Shown: positions 9,491 to 18,103, numbered from the stretch's first letter. The stretch: 64,000 nt of DNA from Shinella sp. PSBB067 (GCF_016839145.1 NZ_CP069303.1:1798001-1862000); one strand, 5' to 3'. The notes: generated by a model from the sequence alone, not told the origin. Translations and numbers: made by a program.

Positions 9491-9508
9491 CGTACCGTAC
9501 GGTACGGT
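9491..9508. promoter_or_regulatory. Perfect palindrome, probable TetR operator
   Basis: CGTACCGTACGGTACG (9491-9506) is a perfect 16-bp palindrome. A second, overlapping one, ACCGTAC-G-GTACGGT, spans 9494-9508, so the GTACGGT unit is iterated. It begins 28 bases upstream of the start codon of the TetR gene, where a repressor site would block its promoter. Confidence 0.65.
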
Positions 9509-9873
9509 TCGGCACGTTCTAGCGATCTCCGCCCGTGCGGTCAACAGGCTTCTTGCAGGTGGAGAAAACGGGGTGATTTGCCCGGGCGAATCCGCCTCCG
9601 CCGACGGTGTGCGCCCTCGAATTGCTCCCGCAACGCACAATACCGATCAAAAATTTCTTCCAACTACCCCGCTGTTTCGAAACAGAATTCCGCGGATCGA
9701 TGGCGGGCGGACGGAAGCGCACAAAATTTTTCGCTTCCCAATCCGTTTCCCGTTGTTAAGATTTGTGAGACCTGCGGTGCAGCAGGCCCATGTGCGTCGC
9801 ACGTCGGCAAGCCGGCACCGAGGGACTTCAGTAGGAGTACGAAGCGAAACGCCCTTACGCAAGGAGACAGAAA
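9509..9873. other. Intergenic region before the 126-residue protein
   Basis: I see no gene in these 365 bases. Content changes from GC-rich to AT-richer around 9640-9760, consistent with a promoter for the downstream gene. A small hairpin, CCTGC-GGTGCA-GCAGG, lies near 9773, and AAGGAGAC just before 9874 is a good ribosome binding site. Confidence 0.4.
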
Positions 9874-10254
9874 ATGTTGAATTTCCTGCCCGACCTTTAC
9901 GAAGGACATGCTCCCATCACCCTGCAGCAGCTTTTCGGCGACGCCCTCGAGGCCTTCGATGCCTGGGAGGATGAGCGCGCCGAGCCGATGGTGATCTACG
10001 AGGACAAGATCGTGCCCATCGGCGTCGTGTTCGAAGCCATGCGCGAATGCACCGACCTTCTGCCGCGCACCGTCGCGGACATCGTCGGCGACACGCTTAC
10101 CCGCGACCCGGCCCTGGCCGAGGCGCAGATCGTGACCTTCGGCGATGCCGCCCGGATCGCCACCGCGCTCACCGAAAAACGCCGCCTCTATGGAGAGGCC
10201 GCCATCGCGGCTTTCCTCGACCATCACCGCGTCGACAAGCGGCGTCCCGTCTGA
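9874..10254 (+). CDS. Conserved-looking 126-residue protein of unknown function
   Basis: I do not recognise this protein. It starts ATG at 9874 after AAGGAGACAGAAA, a strong ribosome site, and is followed by a clear terminator, so it is a single-gene transcript. It is acidic in the first half (DALEAFDAWEDERAEP) and more basic at the end (DHHRVDKRRPV), has no signal peptide or membrane helix, and is predicted mostly helical. No catalytic motif stands out. The isolated, well-bounded transcription unit argues that it is real. Confidence 0.7.
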   Translation: MLNFLPDLYEGHAPITLQQLFGDALEAFDAWEDERAEPMVIYEDKIVPIGVVFEAMRECTDLLPRTVADIVGDTLTRDPALAEAQIVTFGDAARIATALTEKRRLYGEAAIAAFLDHHRVDKRRPV

Positions 10255-10264
10255 ACGAACGAAG

Positions 10265-10290
10265 AAAGGCCCCGGAAACGGGGCCTTTTT
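10265..10290 (+). terminator. Rho-independent terminator
   Basis: AAAGGCCCCG and CGGGGCCTTT pair around a GAAA loop, followed by more T. It lies 10 bases past the stop of the 126-residue protein gene. Confidence 0.9.
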
Positions 10291-10567
10291 CGCAGGCGCC
10301 CGCTGCGGCAACCACATCGGAATCGGCCGCCCGCAAAGCCCTTCCGCTGCCTCCGGCCCGCAAACATATTAGCTTGAGCACGGGGCGCGCGCGCGATCTT
10401 GACCGCTTCGGCCGAAACACTTATTTCTCGCCCATCGATTTGAACGTTGACTTCTGTATTTGTCGGCCAACCGCCTGCACCTTTACGAACTTCCCCTTCA
10501 AATTCGACCACCCATGGTCGCCTCCGGCGACCGACGATTGATTTGACGGCTCAGGAAAGGTTTCGTC
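10291..10567 (+). promoter_or_regulatory. Promoter and long leader of the cold-shock gene
   Basis: TTGACC (10399-10404) and TATTTC (10422-10427) are 17 bases apart, which would give a leader of about 130 bases. Long structured leaders are usual for cspA-type mRNAs. No open frame here looks like a protein. AGGAAAGG before 10568 is the ribosome site. Confidence 0.4.
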
Positions 10568-10777
10568 ATGGCAACTGGCACCGTAAAGTGGTTCAACACG
10601 ACCAAGGGCTACGGCTTCATTCAGCAGGACAGCGGTGAACCGGACGTTTTCGTCCACATCTCCGCCGTACAGCGCGCTGGCCTTGCAGGTCTCGACGAAG
10701 GTCAGAAGGTCAGCTTCGAGCTGATCCGTGACCGCAAGTCCGGCAAGATGTCGGCCGACCAGCTCTCCGCAGCATAA
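10568..10777 (+). CDS. CspA-family cold-shock protein
   Basis: The 69-residue product is a single cold-shock domain that binds single-stranded RNA or DNA and acts as an RNA chaperone. RNP1 is KGYGFI (residues 13-18) and RNP2 is VFVHIS (27-32). WFN near the N-terminus and the end SADQLSAA are typical. Rhizobia have several such genes, so I do not assign a number. It has its own long leader and its own terminator. Confidence 0.95.
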   Translation: MATGTVKWFNTTKGYGFIQQDSGEPDVFVHISAVQRAGLAGLDEGQKVSFELIRDRKSGKMSADQLSAA

Positions 10778-10800
10778 GACGCCGCGCAGGACAGATCAGG

Positions 10801-10827
10801 AAAAGGCCGGTCTCCACCGGCCTTTTT
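10801..10827 (+). terminator. Rho-independent terminator of the cold-shock gene
   Basis: AAAAGGCCGGT (10801-10811) pairs perfectly with ACCGGCCTTTT (10816-10826) around CTCC, ending in a T run. The A run on the other side lets it also serve the convergent AsnC gene. Confidence 0.9.
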
Positions 10828-10845
10828 CATGTGTGCGCATCTCTG

Positions 10846-11310
10846 CTAGACGGCATGGTCCACCGGCAGGCGCGAGCCGCTCTTCAGTATCTCCATCGAG
10901 ATCGAGGCGGAGACATCGAACAGTTCCACCCGGCGCACGATGCGCTTGTAGACGACGTCATAGTGCTCGACGCGCGGCAGCACGATCTTCAGGATGTAGT
11001 CGTAGTTCCCCGTCAGCCGGTGCGCCTCCACCACCTCCGGAATGTCCGAGATCGCCCGCGAGAACAGCTCGATCCAGTCGTCGCTGTGATGCGCCGTCTT
11101 GATCAGCGCGAAGACCGTCGTCGGCACGCCCATCTTCTCCCGGTCGAGCAGCGCGACCCGGCCCGCGATATGCCCGCTCTCCTCCAGCCGTTGGATGCGG
11201 CGGGCGCAGGCCGAAAGCGAGAGGTTCACCTTCTCCGCCAGCAGCGCCACCGGCGCGCCCGCATCCTCCTGCAGCAATGACAGCAGCTTCCTGTCCCTCT
11301 CGTCCAGCAC
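10846..11310 (-). CDS. Lrp/AsnC-family regulator divergent from a racemase
   Basis: This 154-residue regulator has an N-terminal helix-turn-helix (MLDERDRKLLSLLQEDAGA, then VNLSLSACARRIQRLEESG) and a C-terminal effector domain including TGNYDYILKI. It is a different subfamily from the AsnC protein at 3.7 kb. It stands head to head with an Asp/Glu racemase gene at 11479, and the gap contains the inverted repeat at 11339-11357. I infer control of that gene by an amino acid. Confidence 0.9.
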   Translation of the reverse strand: MLDERDRKLLSLLQEDAGAPVALLAEKVNLSLSACARRIQRLEESGHIAGRVALLDREKMGVPTTVFALIKTAHHSDDWIELFSRAISDIPEVVEAHRLTGNYDYILKIVLPRVEHYDVVYKRIVRRVELFDVSASISMEILKSGSRLPVDHAV

Positions 11311-11338
11311 GCCCGGATTCTCCCCAAAAATTCAGATA

Positions 11339-11357
11339 TGCGCGAACTAAGCGCGCA
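11339..11357. promoter_or_regulatory. Inverted repeat in the AsnC/racemase gap
   Basis: TGCGCG (11339-11344) and CGCGCA (11352-11357) are perfect inverted arms separated by the AT-richer AACTAAG. It lies between divergent starts and is a candidate AsnC-type operator. Confidence 0.4.
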
Positions 11358-11478
11358 CAATGACCAAAGAGCAAGAAAAATCCCTGCCCCAGCACCGAAC
11401 CCGGCAAAACTTTGCGAACAATCGCCGCCGGAGCCGCTGCATTCTGATGGCCATCGAAACACCATGAGGGAAACGACC

Positions 11479-12192
11479 ATGAAGACGATCGGCCTTATCG
11501 GCGGCATGAGCTTCGAGAGCACGGCAGTCTACTACCGCATGATCAACGAGGCGGTGCGCGAGCGGCTGGGCGGCCTGCATTCGGCCGACGTGCTGGTGCA
11601 TTCGGTCGATTTCCAGTCGATCGTCGATCTCCAGAAGGCCGGCCGCTGGGATGCCGCCGGCGAGCGGCTCGGCGCCGTCGCCGCGGGCCTCGAAAAGGCC
11701 GGCGCCGAATGCGTGCTGATCTGCACCAACACGATGCACCTCGTCGCCGATGCCGTGCAGTCGGCCGTCAAGGCGCCGCTGATCAACATCATCGACGAAA
11801 CGGCACGTGCGATTCTTCGCGCCGGCAAGCGCCGCCCGCTGCTTCTTGCCACCCGCTACACGATGGAACACGGCTTTTATGCCGACCGCATGAAGGCGGC
11901 CGGCCTCGACCTCATGGTGCCGGACGATGCGGGCCGCACGCTGATCCACGACGTCATCTTCGGCGAACTGTGCCAGGGCAAGGTGCTGGACACGTCACGC
12001 GAGCGCGTGCTCGCCCTCATCGAAGCGGCCCGCGCCGCGGGCGCCGACTGCGTGATCCTCGGCTGCACGGAAATCTGCCTGCTGCTCGATCCCGACGCCC
12101 TGCCGCTGCCGGGCTTCGATTCGACCGCGATCCATGCGGCCGCCGCCGTCGATTTCGCGCTCGGCCCGGCGGCCGCCAGCAAGGCCGCCTGA
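11479..12192 (+). CDS. Aspartate/glutamate racemase family protein
   Basis: This 237-residue enzyme belongs to the cofactor-independent Asp/Glu racemase superfamily. It starts MKTIGLIGGMSFESTAVYY, and the two catalytic cysteines sit in LICTNTMH and LGCTEICLLL, one per domain. Length is right for an aspartate racemase. I chose ATG 11479 over 11464 because GAGGGA lies seven bases before 11479. The divergent AsnC regulator fits a role in D- or L-amino acid metabolism. Hydantoin racemase is a related possibility, but the GGMSxEST start favours aspartate racemase. Confidence 0.9.
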   Translation: MKTIGLIGGMSFESTAVYYRMINEAVRERLGGLHSADVLVHSVDFQSIVDLQKAGRWDAAGERLGAVAAGLEKAGAECVLICTNTMHLVADAVQSAVKAPLINIIDETARAILRAGKRRPLLLATRYTMEHGFYADRMKAAGLDLMVPDDAGRTLIHDVIFGELCQGKVLDTSRERVLALIEAARAAGADCVILGCTEICLLLDPDALPLPGFDSTAIHAAAAVDFALGPAAASKAA

Positions 12193-12196
12193 CGCG

Positions 12197-13441
12197 TCAC
12201 GCTTCCTGCAGCACGCCTTCCAGCCACCGGCATTCCTCAAGGCCGGCCCGGGTGAACGGGTCGGCGAGCGTGCCGGAAACGATGGCCGCCAGGATCTGCG
12301 GCGCCGGCGGTATCTTCGCAACGGTGGCGACGAGCCGGTCGCGCAGCCAGGCGATCGACCGCGAATCGGACTGGTAGAAGGGCGTGAAGGCGTAGGAGAG
12401 AAGCTGGAACAGCCGCACATGGCGGTGCCGCGCGCCGGCATAGGCCGCAAGCGCCTCCTCCACCGACCCCGCCGCAGATAAGGCGTGCGCCAGCGCCGCC
12501 GCGTCGAGCAGCGCCATGTTCGCCCCCTGCCCGAGCTGCGGGCTGGTGGAATGGGCGCTGTCGCCGATGAAGACGATGCCGTCCGCATGGGGCGGCAGCG
12601 TGGTGCGATGCGCGTAGCGCGCGAGCGTCATTTGTTCCCAATCCGTTATCTGGTCCAGGAACGGCACCGTTTCGGGCCAGTAATCCGCAATGCCCGCCTT
12701 CCACCGGGCAAGCCCTGCCCGCTTCACAGCGTCGGCATCCGCCGTCCTGAGGCTCCAGAAGAAGGCGGCCTTCGCCCCCTCGCCCGGATGCGCCCGGCCG
12801 ACCGGCAGCACACCGATCATCACCTTCGCCGCATCGTAGCGCTGGCTGAGCGCGCGCGGATCGTGCGCAATGCCCTCGCAGTCGAGCGTCGCCCAGAAGG
12901 CCCCCCAGAGCAGCTCCTTCACGCGCGGCGCGACGACGGAATCCGCGGCGAGCTGCGAGCGCGCGCCGGTCGCATCGATCACCAGATCGTAGTCGCCGAC
13001 GATGTCGCCGTCCGGATCGTGCAGCGCCGTGCGGGCCTGCCGGGTCTCCGCCTTGGCCAGCGTGATGCCCGTGCGGATGGGAAGCCCTTGCGCCACGACG
13101 GCGTCATGCAGGGTCGAGAAGAGTGCCGCGCGGTGGACCGCCAGGCCATAGCGCCCGCCGGCCAGCGCATCGTAGCGCACGTCGAGCACGGTGCGGCCGC
13201 TGCGCGCATCGGCACCGTGCAGCCGGTCGATGCGGTTGCCGAGCGCATGGATCGCCGGGGAGAGGCCGAGGGCATCGAGCACGGTAAGGCCGGTCGGCTG
13301 CATCAGCAGGCCGGAGCCGACGGGGGACGGGCGCTCGAAACGCTCGATCAGTTCGACCCGATGGCCGGCGCGCGCAAGAAACAATGCCGCCGCAAGCCCT
13401 GCAGGCCCCGCGCCGGCAATGCCGATATCCAGTGGCTTCAT
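12197..13441 (-). CDS. FAD-dependent aromatic-type monooxygenase
   Basis: This 414-residue protein is a class A flavoprotein hydroxylase of the salicylate/3-hydroxybenzoate group. The N-terminus holds the FAD site GIAGAGPAGLAAALFLARAG, and the C-terminal half holds VFIGDSAHSTSPQLGQGANM, the GD motif that closes over FAD and NAD(P)H. I chose ATG 13441, preceded by GGGGAAGGGC; the frame extends to 13555 without protein character. It converges with the racemase gene with only four bases between stops. The HxlR regulator starts further upstream on the same strand. Its substrate is unknown. Confidence 0.85.
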   Translation of the reverse strand: MKPLDIGIAGAGPAGLAAALFLARAGHRVELIERFERPSPVGSGLLMQPTGLTVLDALGLSPAIHALGNRIDRLHGADARSGRTVLDVRYDALAGGRYGLAVHRAALFSTLHDAVVAQGLPIRTGITLAKAETRQARTALHDPDGDIVGDYDLVIDATGARSQLAADSVVAPRVKELLWGAFWATLDCEGIAHDPRALSQRYDAAKVMIGVLPVGRAHPGEGAKAAFFWSLRTADADAVKRAGLARWKAGIADYWPETVPFLDQITDWEQMTLARYAHRTTLPPHADGIVFIGDSAHSTSPQLGQGANMALLDAAALAHALSAAGSVEEALAAYAGARHRHVRLFQLLSYAFTPFYQSDSRSIAWLRDRLVATVAKIPPAPQILAAIVSGTLADPFTRAGLEECRWLEGVLQEA

Positions 13442-13463
13442 GCCCTTCCCCGGTGGGCTGGCG

Positions 13464-13871
13464 TCAATCCTGATCCGCGTCGTAGGCCGTTCGGGCGGCC
13501 CGGATCGCGGCATGGTTCTGCGTAGACCACTGCACGAGGGAGCGAAGAAGCGCAAGGAAGGATTGGCCGAGCGGCGTCAGCCCGTATTCGACGCTTGGCG
13601 GCTGGGTGGGATAGACGGTGCGCGTGAGATAGCCGTCGCGCTGGAGGTCGCGCAGCGTCTGGGTCAGCATGCGCTGGGAAATGTCCGGAATGAAGCGGCG
13701 CAGTTGCGAAAAGCGGCGCGGCCCCTCGGCAAGGCCGAGGATCATCAGCGAGGTCCACTTGCCGCCGACGCTGTCCAATACGTCCCGGACGGGACAATCG
13801 TCCATGGACATTGCCACCCCGTCGATGAGAATGATGCGTTCGCCCTGGGGGCGCTCGACGATCTTGTTCAT
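13464..13871 (-). CDS. HxlR-family winged-helix regulator
   Basis: The 135-residue protein shows the HxlR pattern: [25 protein letters not shown], then [29 protein letters not shown] and [11 protein letters not shown], a winged helix. Many members sense redox or electrophile stress through the conserved Cys, present here in DDCPVRD. Start is ATG 13871 after GGAGGGA. It is divergent from a quinone-oxidoreductase-like gene, the same arrangement as E. coli ytfH/ytfG (qorB). It lies 22 bases before the monooxygenase gene on the same strand and may be co-transcribed with it. Confidence 0.9.
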   Translation of the reverse strand: MNKIVERPQGERIILIDGVAMSMDDCPVRDVLDSVGGKWTSLMILGLAEGPRRFSQLRRFIPDISQRMLTQTLRDLQRDGYLTRTVYPTQPPSVEYGLTPLGQSFLALLRSLVQWSTQNHAAIRAARTAYDADQD

Positions 13872-13939
13872 GGCCGGTTCCCTCCAGGTAACCACCGCAG
13901 AAAAAACTGCCTCCTTTACATCGTCTAGCAGATTACCAG

Positions 13940-13964
13940 ATAAGAGCAAGTCTCAATAAGAGAC
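13940..13964. promoter_or_regulatory. Repeats in the HxlR/QorB-like gap
   Basis: ATAAGAG occurs at 13940-13946 and again at 13956-13962, and GTCTC-AATAA-GAGAC forms a small inverted repeat at 13950-13964. It is the most structured part of the divergent promoter region and a candidate site for the HxlR regulator. Confidence 0.35.
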
Positions 13965-14021
13965 CATATCGCAGCAGGATAGCGGCATCTCCCCTGCCCG
14001 GCCTGCCAGAAAGGGAAAGAC

Positions 14022-14909
14022 ATGACCGACACGCTTCTCGTCACCGGCGCCTCCGGCCAGCTCGGCCGCCTCGTCCTCGATGCGCTCCTCGCCTCCGGCA
14101 AGGTCGCCCCGGCCAGCATCGTCGCCACGACCCGCGACGTCGCCAGGCTCGCCGACTATGCCGAAAAGGGCGTGACCGTCCGCGCCGCCGATTTCGAGGA
14201 TGCCGCCTCGCTCGACGCCGCCTTCGCCGGCGCCACCAGGGCGCTGATCATCTCCACCGACGCGCTCGACCGGCCGGGCAAGCGCCTCGCCCAGCACAAG
14301 GCCGCCGTCGCCGCCGCAGAAAAGGCCGGCGTGCGGCACATCCTCTATACCTCTATGCCGCAGCCGGACGATTCGCGCGTCACCTTCGCACCGGACCATC
14401 TCGGCACCGAGGAAGCCATCAAGGCGACCGGCATCGCCTACACGATCCTGCGCGACGGCTGGTATGCGGAAAACCTCTTCATGTCGCTACCGCATGCGCT
14501 CCAGACCGGATCCTGGTACACCTCGTCCGGCAATGGCAGGATCGCCCACATCACCCGCGCCGACACGGCCGCTGCCCTTGCCGGCGCCTTGCTGGATGCC
14601 GGCAGCGAGAGCCGGACCTACACGCTCACGGGCCCTGAGAGCCATACGGCCGAAGAGATCGCGGCCATCGTCTCCGCCGCGACGGGCAAGCCGCTCAAGG
14701 TGGTGCATGTGACGGATGCCCAGCTCGCCGAAGGCCTGAAGGGCGCCGGCCTGCCGGAAGCCTTCATCCCCACCGTCGTTTCCTTCGACGCCAACACGCG
14801 CGAAGGCAAGATCGCCATGGTCACCGACGACGCGGAAAAGCTGTCCGGCCGAAAGCCGACGTCCCTTGAGGACTTCGCCGCCGCCAACAAGGCGGCCTTC
14901 CTCGGCTGA
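14022..14909 (+). CDS. NmrA/QorB-like NAD(P)H quinone oxidoreductase
   Basis: This 295-residue atypical short-chain dehydrogenase has the N-terminal nucleotide site LLVTGASGQLGRLVLDALL and the later YTSMPQPDD and YTILRDGWYAEN motifs of the E. coli YtfG (QorB) group. That enzyme reduces quinones with NADPH. It is monocistronic and divergent from an HxlR repressor, matching the ytfG/ytfH pair. A hairpin at 14922-14945 closes the unit. Confidence 0.88.
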   Translation: MTDTLLVTGASGQLGRLVLDALLASGKVAPASIVATTRDVARLADYAEKGVTVRAADFEDAASLDAAFAGATRALIISTDALDRPGKRLAQHKAAVAAAEKAGVRHILYTSMPQPDDSRVTFAPDHLGTEEAIKATGIAYTILRDGWYAENLFMSLPHALQTGSWYTSSGNGRIAHITRADTAAALAGALLDAGSESRTYTLTGPESHTAEEIAAIVSAATGKPLKVVHVTDAQLAEGLKGAGLPEAFIPTVVSFDANTREGKIAMVTDDAEKLSGRKPTSLEDFAAANKAAFLG

Positions 14910-14921
14910 TCGCGACACGGC

Positions 14922-14945
14922 GCGGCGCTCTTGCGGGAGCGCCGC
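14922..14945. terminator. Hairpin between convergent genes
   Basis: GCGGCGCTC (14922-14930) and GAGCGCCGC (14937-14945) pair over 9 bp with a six-base loop. There is no T run, so termination, if any, would need help. It lies between the QorB-like gene and pdxJ, which converge. Confidence 0.45.
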
Positions 14946-14951
14946 TGGCCG

Positions 14952-15704
14952 TCAGAGATCCTGGCCGCAGGCGCGGCAGAAGCGCCGTACGGTCTCCGCC
15001 ATGCCGTATTCCAGCGCGTCGGCCGTCAGACCGTGGCCGATCGAGACTTCCGCAAGGCGCGGGATGCGCGCGACGAGCGCCGGCAGGTTGGCGACCGTCA
15101 GGTCATGGCCGGCATTGACGTCGAGGCCGAGGTCGAAGGCGATGTCCGCCGTCTCGCCGAGCAGCGCGACGATGCGCGCCGCCTCCGCCGGATCGTCGTG
15201 GCAGCCGCCATAGGGGCCGGTATAGAGTTCGATCCGGTCGGCGCCCACATCCCTCGCGATCTTCAGCGCCTCGCGGTCGGGCTCGCCGTCGGCGAAGAGG
15301 GAAACGCGCAGGCCCAGTCTCTTCAAGCGGCCGACGATGGTGGCAAGCAGGTCATGGCTCCTGCGGAAGTCCCAACCGTGGTCCGAGGTCGACTGCGCCG
15401 GATCGTCCGGCACCAGCGTCACCTGCTCGGGGCGATGCTCCTCGACGAGCCGCATGAAGCCCTCTTCCGGAAACCCCTCCATGTTGAACTCGGCGCCGGG
15501 AAATTCGGCGTCGATGAGCGCGCGGATCGGCGCAAGGTCGCTGAAGCGGATATGGCGCTGGTCCGGCCGGGGATGCACGGTCAGCCCGCTGGCGCCCGCC
15601 TCAAGCGCGATGCGGCCGAGCCCGGTGACGCTCGGCCAGGGCAGGTCCCGGCGGTTGCGCAGCATGGCGATGGCGTTGAGATTGACCGACAGCTTGGCAG
15701 GCAT
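14952..15704 (-). CDS. pdxJ: Pyridoxine 5'-phosphate synthase
   Basis: This 250-residue enzyme condenses 1-deoxyxylulose 5-phosphate with 3-amino-2-oxopropyl phosphate, the last ring-forming step of DXP-dependent vitamin B6 synthesis. The sequence starts [19 protein letters not shown] and includes the phosphate-binding [24 protein letters not shown], and [19 protein letters not shown]. The C-terminal [11 protein letters not shown] segment is also typical. Length is normal. It stands alone, without pdxA or acpS next to it. Confidence 0.96.
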   Translation of the reverse strand: MPAKLSVNLNAIAMLRNRRDLPWPSVTGLGRIALEAGASGLTVHPRPDQRHIRFSDLAPIRALIDAEFPGAEFNMEGFPEEGFMRLVEEHRPEQVTLVPDDPAQSTSDHGWDFRRSHDLLATIVGRLKRLGLRVSLFADGEPDREALKIARDVGADRIELYTGPYGGCHDDPAEAARIVALLGETADIAFDLGLDVNAGHDLTVANLPALVARIPRLAEVSIGHGLTADALEYGMAETVRRFCRACGQDL

Positions 15705-16008
15705 GACGACACGGGCTCCCGTTGAAGAATGAGCGTCCTCTCGTCCTCACGCGATTGCGGACGCAAAACCGCTGCGCACTTTTACTGCACCTGCTCTAGC
15801 CTGTTGTTTCCACAAGGGCAATCGCCGCGGGACCCGGGCGGAGCGGCCTTGCGAAAAATCAGGTGGCACAGCGTGCCTTCTCCCTTGCCCACGGTCGGGA
15901 ATCATCGGTACACTCCGCGCGAATTTGGGGGATGGCGTGCCTCGCACGGCCATGGACGGAGAACGGAAGGACATCGGCAACGACGATGGTCTCCATTGTG
16001 GCAGCACC
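15705..16008. other. Intergenic region between pdxJ and a membrane regulator
   Basis: These 304 bases separate divergent genes and should hold both promoters. I see no convincing -35/-10 pair, terminator or RNA. An in-frame TTG at 15925 and ATG at 15952 could extend the next gene, but the added residues look unlike protein. Confidence 0.3.
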
Positions 16009-17076
16009 ATGAGCAGGACCGACAAGCCGACATGCGAGCGCGTGCGGCGGGCGCTCGACGCGATCATCGTCAGCGAGACCTTTTCCAGGTCCGAGCGCCT
16101 GCGCTCGTTCCTCTCCTACATCGTCGAGAACGAACTCTCCGGCAAGGCGGCGCAGTTGAAGGGCTACAGCGTCGGTATCGACGTCTTCGGCCGCAAGCCG
16201 GGCTTCGATGCCGGCAACGACCCGCTGGTGCGCGTGCAGGCCGGCAAGCTGCGAAAGCTGCTGGAGCAGTATTACGAGACGGAAGGCGCCACGGAGCGGC
16301 TGCGTATCCGCGTGCCGCTCGGCAGCTACGTTCCGGAATACTCCATCCTCGACGACCTGCCGGAGACGGCCGCGCGCACCCTTCCGGCGGCACCGAAGCC
16401 GCGCCGCCCCTGGATTCCCGCCCCGGTGTCCTCGCCGCTTGCGCTCTTCTCCCTGCTGCCGCTGTTCTTCCTCGCTCCGTCGATCTACCCCCAGACGACC
16501 AACGCGGCGATCGATAATGCGCAGTACATGCTGTCCGTGCAGGGCAGGTTCGCCAGCCAGATGCAGGTCCTGCCGCAGCTTCACATCCAGCAATGCTGGC
16601 CGGCTGGCGGCGATTGCAGCGCGTTCGCCCGCGCCATCGCCAACTCGGCCGGGTTCCACAGGACCGTCCACCTCGTCGAATCGCGCCGGAGCGACATCCC
16701 GGGCTTGCTCTCCTACACGATCCGCATAGAGAATCGCCCGGACGGCCATGGCGTCTATGCCCGGCTCATTCACGAGCAGTCGGGCGCGACGATCTTCGCC
16801 CGCCATTTCTCCCGCGAGCAACTGCGCAGCGAGGCCGGGATCGCCTACGAAGCGGTGGCCTTCGCCGCCCGCACCCTCACGGCGAGCGGGCCGCTCTACC
16901 GCCATGCGCTGCGCACCGGCGCGGCCAGCGACATCATGGAGTGCTTCGCACGGGAGGCGCAGGCGGTACCGCACGGCCTCTCCCGCAGCGGTCCGGCAAG
17001 CGCATGCCCCGGCGAGCCGCCGGCGGCGCTCGCCGAAGCGGCGCCCTCCGACATTGCCGCACCGCTCCTGCGCTAG
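16009..17076 (+). CDS. Membrane protein with CadC-like N-terminal domain
   Basis: About 355 residues. The first 120 match the domain often found ahead of adenylate cyclase or TPR parts in rhizobia: RLRSFLSYIVENELSG, LKGYSVGIDVFGR, DPLVRVQAGKLRKLLEQYY and RIRVPLGSYVPEYS. This domain resembles a winged helix of CadC type. A single membrane helix follows (SPLALFSLLPLFFLAPSIY, about 142-160), then a roughly 190-residue outer part with three cysteines in QQCWPAGGDCSAF and MECF. I infer a membrane-bound sensor or regulator. No cyclase domain is present. The start is uncertain: ATG 16009 has a weak ribosome site. Confidence 0.65.
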   Translation: MSRTDKPTCERVRRALDAIIVSETFSRSERLRSFLSYIVENELSGKAAQLKGYSVGIDVFGRKPGFDAGNDPLVRVQAGKLRKLLEQYYETEGATERLRIRVPLGSYVPEYSILDDLPETAARTLPAAPKPRRPWIPAPVSSPLALFSLLPLFFLAPSIYPQTTNAAIDNAQYMLSVQGRFASQMQVLPQLHIQQCWPAGGDCSAFARAIANSAGFHRTVHLVESRRSDIPGLLSYTIRIENRPDGHGVYARLIHEQSGATIFARHFSREQLRSEAGIAYEAVAFAARTLTASGPLYRHALRTGAASDIMECFAREAQAVPHGLSRSGPASACPGEPPAALAEAAPSDIAAPLLR

Positions 17077-17382
17077 CCGCCTGGCGGGATACCTCCCTAG
17101 ATATAGTGATAGGCATGTCCGCGCCGGATGTTTATTCTTGGAAACTGGGCGGACTGGTATCGTTTACCGCCCGGGTTGACGATCCCGCGCTTGCGCCGCG
17201 CAAGAAGGGCCGGAAACCGGGACACGATCGCACGAGCGTCGCCGGATGCGCACAAACCGGCTGGACGCGCGATGAAGGCACTATCCGCCGTATCGACATC
17301 CGGCCTTCGCGGGCAACGGTGGTGTCGTGCCGGCGACCGGGGGTAAATACATGACTGATCTTCTCTCTTGCAGGCCGCTTTC
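17077..17382. other. Intergenic region with a possible 11-codon upstream frame
   Basis: I see no full gene in these 306 bases. Near the end, ATG at 17351 opens an 11-codon frame (MTDLLSCRPLS) whose TGA overlaps the next gene's ATG at 17383 as ATGA. GGGGGT lies a few bases ahead of it. It could couple translation to the MerR-like gene or be chance. Confidence 0.3.
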
Positions 17383-18063
17383 ATGATGACCAACGAGTCG
17401 AAGAAAGCCGAGGCCCGGACGGGCGCCCGCAAGTCCATCCGCTTCCTGCCCGTGGCACCGCTGCCGGAAAACCTTCCGGAAGGCCGGCTTGCCATCGCCG
17501 ACATGGCCAATGCCTTCGGCGTGACCCATCGCACCCTGCACTTCTACGAGGAAAAGGGCCTGCTGACGGCAGCCCGCGTCGGCCCCATGCGCGTCTACGG
17601 ACCCGAGGAGATCCAGCAGATGGCCGTGGTCAACACCTGCCGCGAGACGGGCATGCCCGTCGCCGTGATCCAGGAACTGCTGGAGCGGCTCTCCGCCGCC
17701 ATGAGCCAGGAGGAAGCCGACGGCGTCTTCCGCGCCGCCATGACCGCGCGCAAGCGCGAACTCGCCGCCCAGCAATCGACGATCCGCCGGCAGATGCAGC
17801 AGATCAACGAACTGCTCGACTTCGCCGGCGCACAGGAAGTCGAGACGAACGACAACACCCCGCGGGCCAACCTGACGCCCGTCGAACTGCGCTGCCTCAG
17901 CCTGATGGCGGAAGGCTACCCCACGAGCCGCATCGCCCGCGCGCTCGAAGTGGAGCCCGGCGAGGTGCAGGTCATGGAAAAGAGCATCATCACCAAGTTC
18001 GACAGCAACAATCGTTTCCAGGCCGTCGCCAAGGCGGTCATGCTCGGGATCGTCGGTCACTGA
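17383..18063 (+). CDS. MerR-type regulator with LuxR-type C-terminal domain
   Basis: This 226-residue protein joins two DNA-binding modules. Residues about 36-105 are a MerR winged helix (LAIADMANAFGVTHRTLHFYEEKGLL, then RVYGPEEIQQM). A coiled stretch (RELAAQQSTIRRQMQQINELL) follows as in MerR dimers. The last 65 residues (LTPVELRCLSLMAEGYPTSRIARALEV) look like a LuxR/GerE helix-turn-helix. No cysteine pattern for metal binding is present. Two modules in one short protein is unusual. Target genes are not evident; it stands alone. Confidence 0.82.
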   Translation: MMTNESKKAEARTGARKSIRFLPVAPLPENLPEGRLAIADMANAFGVTHRTLHFYEEKGLLTAARVGPMRVYGPEEIQQMAVVNTCRETGMPVAVIQELLERLSAAMSQEEADGVFRAAMTARKRELAAQQSTIRRQMQQINELLDFAGAQEVETNDNTPRANLTPVELRCLSLMAEGYPTSRIARALEVEPGEVQVMEKSIITKFDSNNRFQAVAKAVMLGIVGH

Positions 18064-18103
18064 GACCGGCACCCGTGCGTTTTCGCGCGCGGGAACGCGC
18101 CGG

